Below are positions 11,431 through 22,035 of a DNA stretch of 64,000 nt, in pieces (position 1 is the stretch's first letter; every line of letters begins with the position of its first letter). The stretch is taken from NCBI GenBank assembly GCA_032719365.1, contig CM064862.1, positions 5,296,001-5,360,000 on the forward strand, read 5' to 3'. The position numbers and the translations under genes were made by a program. This stretch comes from Prinsepia uniflora (lineage: Eukaryota; Streptophyta; Magnoliopsida; Rosales; Rosaceae). Under the pieces are notes generated by a model, which saw only the letters and a list, made by a program, of their open reading frames with translations, searched no databases and was not told where the DNA came from.

Positions 11431-14400
11431 AATAAATTTCGTCCTCGAAATTCCAACCGCTCTAATCTCAACGTACTTCCCTACTTAATAAGTTTCGCTC
11501 TCGAAACACGATTACCCTGATTCCACAAACACCCCGTGGAAAGTGGAATCGACCACGCAACACGTGTACACCCGTACACCAACTACTTAGACAAAACTTG
11601 TCTATACCCAAACGTATCACTGGTACTCAAAACGCAACGACTACATTCGACCCCGTCGAATGACTGAAACTACTTGTTTCGAATTTGACACCACTTGTCA
11701 AATCAACCCTCTTGTTGACGCAACAAGTCGACGGTTCCTTTCCCACTCCCACTAGGAGTCAGCTGACCCCACTCAACAATCTATGTAGACACATCCTGAC
11801 AATCTGTCACCACACAGTTGTTGTCAGTCGAAAACGGACACTAGACTCACTCGTGGCTACACATGCCACCAACGTACGCGACTCACCAATACCCTTACCG
11901 ACATTTCACACGACTTGTGTGTAATTAAACACATCGGAATTACCATGACCCATTGCATAGTAATGTCCGGTCCACAACCAATCCCATGGTATCGGAACCA
12001 ATCCGACTACCAACACGCTCACTGACACACCTCGGGTATATCCCGTATACCGTAATTAGACATCACAAGTCTACAAGGTATTGTACCTCGACCCAAGTAC
12101 GAAGTACACACATCTACCTAATAACCAGACTACAACCACCTAGGTCATAGCCGAACGTGTTCCAATAATGGAGTACGTTTGCCCAATCCAGCATGAGACA
12201 AAACGAAACTCCACCCATAATTTAGTTACAATTCCGAATCCGAATCCGCAATTTCGTAAGAAATCCCGGATCCAAGCCCAGACATCAAATTTTAATTCTT
12301 ATCCAAATCCGAATCCGAAATCATTATTCCATAAGCTAGCATTTGGAATAATCATTCCGTACCCAAACCCAGAAATATACTTTCAAGTTCCAAAATCGAA
12401 TCCTGAATCGTCACCCAGAAATTCGATTCCAAATCCCGAAATCTCGTTCACATTTACCAAGACACACCAAAACCGAACCTATCGGTTACCTGCTCAATAC
12501 GCTTGATTGACTTCATAGGGAAGCCAATCCAACCTCCACACGTCTAAGGTTGACAAAATTCAACTACCTTGAAAACCTACTCACCCGAGTAGAATACCAT
12601 ACGGGCCCCACTTCGAAAACAAGTTCAACCCCGTCATTTACGACTCACGTACCATGGTAAGAGTGATATACTCTCCCCCTATCTGAATCATCAAGATCAC
12701 GACCCAGATAGACACTGCGTCCCTGACAATAACGTCAAAATCCTAGATCGCCACAACGATCGACAACCGACTCCCACAACTAGACAGATCAGTCAACGAC
12801 GAGACACGTCGAGACTGCGGATTCTCACGGATTACCTTGTATCAGTCCTTGTCATTCCACCTAGGAAAAACCAAGGATGATCCAAAATGATGACGTCAAA
12901 ACTCATCCTACGTGGATGCAACAAAACTCACTGCACTCACCACGCCATGTACCCCAACATCGTCTGCCACCAAGCAGAAACGAAAAATCTCGTTTACCTA
13001 ATTTCGAACACGTAGCTCCTCCTAAGGACCTCATAACACACATGGGCTCACCAACCAATACACGCTCAACGTACTGGTAACTACAGTCAATGTCTGCCAG
13101 GGCAGAAAGCAAGAAGTCAACCCCAAGGACTTCAGAATACCTATCACCAAAAACAAGCACCACTCTCGTTCCCTAATCACAACTCTCCTCGACACTAAGG
13201 TTCCAATCATGTTGGAAACAGACATGCTCCCAACAAGACGTCAAGTCTAACCACTAGACTTCCTACCTCCTCAATTCACTTAGACAACCCCGTGTCCACA
13301 ATCAATCCGTTATTGTTCCGTTCGCACATCCCGACCTTTACCTGTTCGACACTCGGTTTCCCAAGTTCTCAATTACAAATTCCTACCTTTATACCACTAA
13401 TGGTTTTCCTCGTCTTTTCCAGTTTTAATCATTTCCACGTACATTTTAGGGATATTTAAAAACATAAAATCGCCCAAATTTTGGAGTTGCCAACAACTCC
13501 CCCAAATCCACCAATTATCATGACGTAGGGGACGTCATCCCAAGATTACTCAAGTCTCAATTATACCCTTTTTAATCCATTCCTTACTGGTTATCTCACC
13601 ACTATTGGGACTTATCCCAACACAGCGCAATCTTAACTGGATCCCAACCAGTCCATCACTCAACCACTACCGAATCTCAAAGACCGAACATATGTTCATC
13701 ATGACGGAGTCACACCCCAACTTGTGGTTCATCGTCAACACCATTACCGACACTAGCACCAGCGCTAGTACCAGTACCAACACACTATCAACAACACTAG
13801 TATCAGCACACAAGCATCCATACTAGCATCAGCACGAAAGTACCAACCCACAAACATTCATACTTGCACACCGTGTGCAAATACGACAACCCTGGATCTC
13901 CGTTCATACCGAACGACGATCCCGTACCTCACGACTATGGGTACCACCACTGACAATCCACATCAGGAAAATGAACGTTCCCTGAACGTCCCCTGATCCC
14001 CAAGTATTATAACCATACTAATTACCCTCGATAGCCAGTCATCTCCATATGACTTCCGACTAACTGTCATTGCTATCGAGATCCGCATCCATACCTCACA
14101 CTAATACCCGATCCAGCACGGGATTCCATAATTTATCTCAGAACCGTATCCGTAAATCGAATCCCATAGTTCTGCCTAAACTCACCAGAGCCATCCACAT
14201 GGTCATCCATGACCTCAACCGCTCGTCGCAGCACAAGTTCTCATCCACTAGCCACAATTAAGGTTTACCTTTTTAACACTAGGGTTCCACAATCACACCC
14301 TATGGTTCAACCGAACCAAACAGCTCTCCGTAATATAAAATCCACAACCTGACCGACCCCACGGTCTAGACATCGAATAGACGTCAAATCCAATCCTACC

Positions 14401-14758
14401 ATCCCATCAACGTGGGTTCCACCACTAGGTCATCGGCCAACTCCGATGAACCAACATCCCTCACACTAGAAACCACCACAAGGGTTCACATTTTAGACCA
14501 TTACTCACATGAGGTTCCCCGAACCTGGCTGCACCTAGCAGCACAACAATCCAATATCACATGACCGAACCGACGGTCCCACTATACCAGTTCACCACAA
14601 TCAACCCCACTTGGGTCGAATCACATTAACGCACGGCGTATCGGGCCAATCGCACTCCATCCACTATCCAAACCCAAACACTATCTATCAGGTTGATAAC
14701 GAATTGCAGCCCAAAGAGACATCACACCCTCGACCTGCGCACACAAAAGAGCAACCGT
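11431..14758 (-). other. Non-coding interior of the LARD-like element
   Basis: About 3.3 kb of C- and A-rich sequence on the plus strand with only short, random-looking frames on either strand. No zinc knuckle, protease, RT, RNase H or integrase motif was found. Low-complexity stretches of CTAGTACCAG/ACACTAG type lie around 13740-13860. Its preservation between intact PBS and polypurine tract fits an RNA that is packaged and reverse transcribed in trans. Confidence 0.8.
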
Positions 14759-14770
14759 GCTCTGATACCA
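14759..14770 (-). promoter_or_regulatory. Primer-binding site, tRNA-iMet type (LARD-like element)
   Basis: The minus strand reads TGGTATCAGAGC three bases inside the 5' LTR. This is the standard plant initiator-tRNA-Met primer site. Confidence 0.93.
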
Positions 14771-14773
14771 AGT

Positions 14774-17700
14774 TGACAGGACCCATCCCAATCCCCCCGG
14801 GATTACCATGGAATGTGCCCTGCTCCCGTCCAACAAGGGGTGTCAGACAAAGGATGACCAAGAGCCACTGCCCAAACAGGGCATCCAGAGTGCGCAAGGA
14901 TCGATGGAGGAGGTGTGCAATGTCCCAGTCTCTGCTGCAATCGCATCCGTGATCAACCTGAAGGGCATTAAAACCAAAAGCTGTGAGTGGACAAAAACCA
15001 GTAAGTTCATCAAATACATTTATAAGACATTTATGCCCTCCAATAAAAACGTATGCATGCCACAAAAACCAGTAACCAAAACGTTTGCTCAACCGAGCCC
15101 TTAGGGCCTTAGCCCAAAAACCGTTAACCAAAAACCAAGTGTGGGAACTCAGCCCAAAACCGTGGAATACCACCACCATACATATTAAAACCGTGTGGGT
15201 CACCACCCACTACCATAAATGAACATTAATTCAATAAAATCACACAAATCATAAATCCACCCGGAAAGCCATTTCATTAAATCGTATTTTACCATTACCA
15301 TCACCAGCATCCCTGATGCTAGACGTCCCTGACGTCATGTCTCACGGTTTCATAAGCTACGCGTGCTGCCCGGGGTCTCTCCGGGTCCATATATCTGACA
15401 TCCCTGATGTCTGACGTCCCTGACGTCAATCATAGCAATCCTGCTCCTGAGTCATCATACGGTCCGGCTGCTCCGTATAATGACCCCTCGCAGGCAATGC
15501 ACCGTGACTTCCCTAGTGTCCCAGACATCTGGAGGAGACCATCATATATCCTTGTATCCAGATGGTATATGGAAAACAGTTTTATTAAATCCTTTTATCA
15601 CATCATTACAATGGGCCCTGCCCGAAATTTCCATAAAACCACGTAATCCCATTTAGGGTCCCTGACCCAAAATCACAATTATTAAATATAGGGTCCCTGA
15701 CCCAAAATCACATTTATAATCCAACTGGGCCTCATGCCCGCTTTTATGAACCACTGGGCCCACGGCCCGATTTGTAAACCAACTGGGCCCGCAGCCCGAC
15801 CTTATAAACCCGCTGGGCCCACGGCCCGAATTCACAAATCAACTGGGCCCGCAGCCCGATTACGTACTCAAATGGACTCCAAGTCCGAGATTTCCAAAAC
15901 AAGTGGGCCTCAAGCCCGAATTCATCTTTCCAATATGAAAACCATTTTATCATATTATTTATTTAACCACAAACACGCAAAACCACAAATAAACCGTTAA
16001 TCCCGATATACGTGAAATACGGAAAACATCTCGAAATACGTGCAACATACCCAAAATCAATGCTCACAAATACCATCATAGAAATCATGTATATAAACCA
16101 TATAACACATTTAAGCATGCATAAGATTTATAAAACCAAAGTCCACTCACAGACCGTTTTAACCGTGTGCCTCGATACGCGTGCCACCAGCCCTCCCGGG
16201 CCACACCACTATCACCGGGACTCCCAGTCCTGTCCAAATCACATTAGAGGGTCACTAACCTCATTATTAACATCCTATCAAAGTCCCGTAATTTTTCCGA
16301 ATTTTTACTTATTTTTAAACTTGATTTAAAACCTTCGGACATCCCGAACACTATCGAGAGGGTGTCCGATCGACACGAAACCAATTCCAAAATGTCCGTT
16401 ACATCGAATAGATTAAAAGTCATGTTGGAAGTTTCCCCAAAATACCCTTCACGCGCCCCCACGCGCCAGGTCAACATTCAGGTCAACAATGATGACGTCA
16501 TGCTACAGTAACCGGGTTCTGAAACCGGGTCTGTAACCGGGTCGCCGTCGACCCGCGGCTTGACCCGATCACAGATCGAGTTCCAGACCACCATTTTTGA
16601 TGCGGTTTGATCCTATGGACTCGTCATAACCTCCTCTACGGTTCTGTGACATCCAAACTCATTTTTAGGTGGATTAAACTACCTGAAAACTGACGGGAAA
16701 ATCAGCTGAGAACTCAGGTCATCCTCTCTGGCGACTCGTCGAGATTCCGGCCGTGGTTCATGGTCCAAAATGGTCGTCTAGGTTCCTAGGACATGTCTCA
16801 AAAACAAACAAACAATTTCAACGTCAAAAACGGACGTTTCGAAGCAGGGAAGTAAATCGGGTCTTCACGGTTTTTCAGACTTACCGCCGCCGTGTCGCCG
16901 CCGTGGCCCGTCCAGTCGTGGTCTGAGTCGTCCTAAGGTTCCAGTTTACCAGTCCCTGCGTTTGTTCAAGCCCAGATATGAAGGTTTGGATGGTTGGACA
17001 ATTGTTGGGCCGATCGGGTTCCTCTCGGGTCTGGGTGGTTTCCGGCCGTGCAGGGCGGCCGTGGTGGTGGTGGCCGTCGTCTGGAGGTGGCTGGGGTCTG
17101 TCTGGAGGTGTCTGATGCGTGGGTTGAGGTTGAGATGTGGTCTGGTGTGATTGTTCGAAGGGTGAGGGTGCACGGGTTTGAGAGAAAAATGAGAATGAAT
17201 GTGAGTCTGATGGTTTAAGAACAAAATAAGAAAATGAAGCAACGGCTAGGATCAAATCTGGGTATAGGATGGAGGGTGAGGATTTAAGGAGATTAATTAA
17301 TTAATTAACTAAATGGCCAACATAGATCCCAGATTTAAGGATTGAAGGGGATGATGACATGTGTCACTCATCAAGGGTCCAGATTGGTTTGGATTAAAAT
17401 AATCAGATTTTATTATTATATTATTATTTTATTCTGAGTCTCGGTTAATCGCGTTCTACGTCCTTGACCATAACTTCGTCGTCGTAACTCCGATTTCGGC
17501 ATGCCGCCTGTCGTTGGATTCGTATCGACGATACCTACGTAACGGTCCTTGGCCCTCGCCCATCGGACCTCCCGGTCAGAAAGTCAACATTTGGCCCCTA
17601 ATAAGCCAAATTACCAAAATACCCCTCAACTTCCGAACACCATAACTTTCTCTACGAATGTCGGAATCGAACGTGCCACCTGTCTATGAACTCGTGACGT

Positions 17701-17893
17701 CCCGAACTACGTCACGGTCATCGGTCAAAGTCCATTTGACCGCCCGAACAAAAAGTCAACATTTTGCCCACGACCAGGGGCAAAACGGTCATTTTGCACA
17801 TTTTGTCCGATTCCGCCCTACTAACCACCGTTCAACCTCGCTAATCAAGATTAGTCGCTAAACTAATCCCGGAATTCGGGACGGGTCGTTACA
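14774..17893 (-). repeat. 5' LTR of the LARD-like element
   Basis: 3,120 bp, the same length as 8298-11417. The only differences I noticed are single bases near 17331, 17476 and 17625. TSD CGACG follows at 17894-17898. Confidence 0.95.
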
Positions 17894-17970
17894 CGACGGC
17901 CAGTAGTATAGGGCGCATTCGAAATCTCATTGTAATTTGGCTTAGGCCTGTGTAATGTGACCTTAGTTTT

Positions 17971-17976
17971 AATAAA
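17971..17976 (+). terminator. Poly(A) signal AATAAA of the antisense gene
   Basis: AATAAA lies 65 nt past the original in-frame stop (17904-17906) of the antisense gene and before the convergent pol 3' end. A short perfect hairpin TCGGCCA/TGGCCGA lies between the two convergent ends at 18069-18086. Both support a separate plus-strand transcript, but no transcript is seen here. Confidence 0.55.
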
Positions 17977-18378
17977 CAGACATTTTTGGCAACTGATGTG
18001 TTAGGACTTGAAATAAGCACTAAGTGTGTCAGACTAAGACCATAATTGGGGACTGTAGGCTTGGTAAGTCGGCCACTAATGGCCGATGGTACCCGTCAGT
18101 TTTAGAACATAGACCAGGAAAGCACGCCTTGGGAAGGTTTGTAACAAAATTTGAATCGATCACTTGATGAAAGTTATTCATAGATCAGTCTGGGTATGCC
18201 AGAACATGTTTACAAAAAATGGCCGTGGGCCGTTCGCCTTGCGGCGTTTTACAACAACCTATCTGTAGTAATACTTGAGATGGTCCACGTTCCAGGGATG
18301 TGGAAGTGTCTTCCCTTCGGAATTTTGCAGCTCGTAAGTCCCCTCTCGGCAGACTCTTGCCACGGTGTATGGTCCTTC

Positions 18379-21300
18379 TCAATTTGGGGCAAAGGTGCCG
18401 GCTGCCTTGTCCCTGGTGCCATTGTTAACTTTGCGGAGGACCAAGTCCCCGACCCTGAAACTTCTGTGTCGGACCCTCGAGTCGTAGTATTTAGCAACAC
18501 GCCGCTTGTAGGCCATGTTCTTCAGGTTAGCTTGGTCTCGCCTTTCCTCAATTAGATCGAGGTTGAGGGCAATCTGCTGATCGTTGGTGTCCGGGTCGTA
18601 CGAGATGACACGGTATGATGTTTCTCCGATCTCCACGGGGATCACGGCCTCTGACCCAAAAGCTAGGGCAAAGGGCGTTTCGTTTGTGGCCGTTTTGTAT
18701 GAAGTACGGTGCGACCAAAGGACATCGTTGATTATGTCTGCCCATTTGCCCTTGTCTTCGTCCAGGCGCTTTTTCAGGTTGTACTTGATATTTTTATTGA
18801 CGGCTTCCACTTGGCCGTTGGACTGGGGGTGTGCAGGGGATGCGAAGAGAAGCTGTATACCGTATGTTTGGCAGAATGCCTTGAAGCGAGTGCAGTCGAA
18901 CTGTTTCCCGTTATCGGTCACGATGGTGTGTGGGATCCCGAAGCGGCAAATGATGTTCTGATATATGAATGACTCGATCTGCGCTGCTGTGATGGACGCG
19001 AGGGGCTTCGCCTCCGCCCATTTGGTAAAATAGTCTACTGCCACCACAGCGAAGTTTACCCTGCCTTTGCCCGTAGGCATTGGCCCGATGAGGTCGAGTC
19101 CCCACTGCGAGAATGGCCATGGGCTCATCATGGAAGTGAGGGGTTCGGCTGGCAAGTGAGGGATCTGGGCGTGTCGCTGACACCTGTCGCATTGCTGTGT
19201 GAGGGCAGTGGCATCTGCGAGCATTGTTGGCCAGAAGTATCCCTGGCGGAATGCCTTGTGTGCCAAAGTGCGTGCGCCCGAATGGTCTCCGCATATGCCT
19301 TCGTGCATTTCTCGGAGAACGTAGTCTCCTTGTTCCGGCGTAAGGCACTTTAGCAGCGGGGTGGTGAATCCTCGCTTATACAGATGATCGTGCTGAATGG
19401 TGTAGCGAGCGGCCTGCCGCCTGATTCTCTTGGCCTCCAGCCTGTCTTCTGGGAGAGAGCCGTCGTGTAGGTAGGCCCTGATGGGGTCCATCCATGTCGA
19501 GCTGGTGTTGATGGTGTATACAGGGTTCGGTCTGGTGCTAGGCCTGTGTTGGACTTCGACCAAAACTTGTCTCCCTTCTTTGTCATCAAGTGAGGATGCC
19601 AGTCGAGCCAGGGCATCGGCATGGCCGTTTTCCGATCGTGGGATCTTCGCCACCTCAAAGTTCGTGAACGATCCAAGTAGTTGCCTGGTGAGGGCCAAGT
19701 AGAGTGTCATGGATGCGTCCTTGGCCTCGAAGTTGTCGTTGATCTGGCTGACGACTAGTTGGGAGTCGCTGAAAATGCGTAGTTGCTGGGCCTCCATGTC
19801 TCTGGCGAGACGTAGGCCAGCCAGTAGAGCCTCGTATTCCGCCTCGTTGTTGGATGCTCGGAAGCTGAACCTTATAGCGTATTCTAGCTTGACTTGGTCG
19901 GGGGAGGTGAGTACTAAGCCGGCACCCGACCCGCTGTGGCAGGCTGAACCGTCGACGAACAGCGTCCAACAGGGCCGTGTGGGGTCGATGCCAGAAGTAG
20001 ATGGTCCTTCTCCTTCCCTGGCGGGAAGATTCTGCCGGCTGGTATCCTCGGGCGGCATGCACTGGGTGGGTTGGTAGGAGTAATCGGCGACGAAGTCAGC
20101 CACGGCTTGTCCCTTTTCGGCAGTCTTTGCCACATAGTTAATGTCGAACTCGCTGAGCTCAATTGCCCACTTAATCAGTCTGCCCGAGACGTCGGGTTTC
20201 TGGAGGACCTGCCGGAGAGGTTTATTAGTGACGACCTTGATTTCGTGTGCCTGAAAGTATGGGCGCAGTCGCCGTGCCGTTACTACTAGTGCAAGTGCCA
20301 GCTTCTCCAAGTCGGGGTATCTTGTTTCTGCGTCTTGCAGAGCCTTGCTGACGTAATAGACCGGGTTCTCAGCACCTGCCCTCCGGGTGACGAGGACTGA
20401 GCTCACTGCGGAGGCGGATACTGATAGGTAAAGGAAAAGGTGTTCCCCCATCTCTGGTCGGGTTAAGAGCGGTGCGCTGCTCATGTACCGCTTGAGCTCC
20501 ACGAATGCCTTGTTGCACTCGTCCGTCCAGTTGACCCTTTTTCCCTTGCTTTTCAATGCCTTAAAGAAAGGAGTGCACTTATCCGTCGCCTTGGATATGA
20601 ATCTTGTGAGGGCTGCTACTCGCCCAGTGAGGCTCTGGATGTCCTTGTGTGTCTGAGGGGGTTGCATGTCCATGATAGCCTTGATTTTTTCAGGGTTGGC
20701 CTCGATTCCTCTCTGACTGATCATGTACCCTAGAAACTTGCCCGAACCCACGCCGAAAACGCACTTGGCGGGGTTGAGACGCATCTTGTAGTGTTTGAGG
20801 ACCTTGAACATTCTGGCCAGGTTAGGAACGTGTTCGCCTGCTGTCCTGCTTTTTACAAGCATGTCATCCACGTATACCTCCATGGTTTTGCCAATCTGGT
20901 CGGCAAACATGAAGTTAACAAGGCGTTGATAAGTTGCCCCCGCATTCTTCAGGCCAAAAGGCATGACATTATAACAATACACTCCCAAGTTGGTCCGGAA
21001 GCTTGTGTGGATCTGGTCGTCCGGGTTCATTAGTATCTGATTGTAGCCCGAATAGGCATCCATGAAACTGAGCAACTCGTGTCCCGCCGTAGCGTCCACC
21101 AGCATGTCGATTTTGGGAAGTGGGAAGTTGTCCTTCGGACATGCCTTGTTTAAGTCCGTGAAATCGATACACATTCGCCAGAGTCCCGTAGGTTTCTTGA
21201 CTAGGACCACGTTGGCGACCCATGCAGCGTATATGGCCTTTCGGACGAAGTGGATCGTGCTGAGCTTCGTGATTTCGGCCTGCATGGCCATTTGCCTTTC

Positions 21301-22035
21301 CGCATCATAGCTTCGTTGCTTCTGGGCGACTGGCCTGAAGGTGGGATCGATGGTGAGCCGGTGGCATATCACCTCGGCGGAAATGCCGGGCATGTCCGCA
21401 TAGGACCATGCAAACACTTCAGCGTTGTCCTGGAGGAACTGGATGAGTTCGGAGCGAATTTCGGGCCTAAGTTTCGAGCCGATTCGAACCTGGCGGTCCC
21501 CGTGTTCACTGGAAAGAGGGATTGTCTCTGTCTCTTCCACCGGCTCCGCATGGGGCGTGTGAGCCAAGTCGCGGGGGTCTTCCGGGGGGCTACCCCTGAG
21601 CCTTTCTACGTATCCTGCCTCCACAGGGTCATCACCGAGTGCCGATTCAGTGACCGTGAGCGTCTCTGTTGTCTCGGTCGGCCTCTGGTTGGTTTTAGTG
21701 AGAGAGGTGGCATAACACGTCCGGGCTGAGAGCTGGTCTCCTTGTACCTGGCCCGATCCCAAAGGTGTTGGGAATTCATAAGCAGGAGGTGAGTGGATAC
21801 GATGGCTCGTATCTGGTTGAGCAGGCCCCGACCGAGGATCGCGTTGTAAGCTGTTGGACAATCGACCACAAGGAATGTAGCCAGTGTGGTGGTGGTGAGG
21901 GGCTCGGAGCCCATGGTGATTGGTAAAGTGACAATCCCCCGGGGGAGGACTGAATCTCCCGAAAAACCAAGAAGAGGCGTGACCTTGCGGTCTAACTCTT
22001 TCTCGTTCAAACCCATTCTCTGAAAAGCATCCCAA
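18379..22035 (-). pseudogene. TAT pol: RT, RNase H, second RNase H, integrase (near-intact)
   Basis: The open frame of 1,218 codons holds, in order, RT (YVDDMLVKS, MPFGLKNAGATYQ), a normal RNase H, a second archaeal-type RNase H (LFVDGSACHSGSGAGLVL, NNEAEYEALLAGL) and integrase with an HHCC zinc finger (CDRCQRHAQ) and a DDE core (DLIGPMP, TDNGKQF). The double RNase H is diagnostic of the TAT lineage. True coding probably starts near 21780, where homology passes over from the gag-protease frame. The frame ends at a TGA (18379-18381) inside the integrase C-terminal part. The same frame then stays open for 39 more codons to a TAG at 18259-18261, so the TGA looks like a nonsense change that removes the tail. 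Confidence 0.9.

Larger units (their letters stand above)
8298..17893 (-). mobile_element. LARD-like non-autonomous LTR retrotransposon, 9,596 bp, nested in the TAT element
   Basis: Two 3,120-bp LTRs flank a 3,356-bp interior with no open frame of useful size and no recognisable gag or pol motif. Orientation is minus: PBS TGGTATCAGAGC at 14770-14759 and a polypurine tract at 11430-11418. Long LTRs around a conserved but non-coding interior are the definition of a large retrotransposon derivative (LARD). The LTRs differ at only about three positions I could find, so this copy moved very recently and must have used enzymes supplied in trans. Its LTR ends (TGTAACGACCCG..TGTCA) resemble the solo LTRs and the Tekay-like element elsewhere in the window, which suggests the helper, but that is inference. 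Confidence 0.93.

Noticed and set aside
11418..14773. Possible decayed gag-pol in the LARD interior
   Set aside because: No RT, integrase, RNase H, protease or knuckle motif was found in any frame, while the LTRs are nearly identical, so decay cannot explain the absence.
21250..21729. Plus-strand frame of 159 codons
   Set aside because: It is the mirror image of the pol coding strand and has no independent support.
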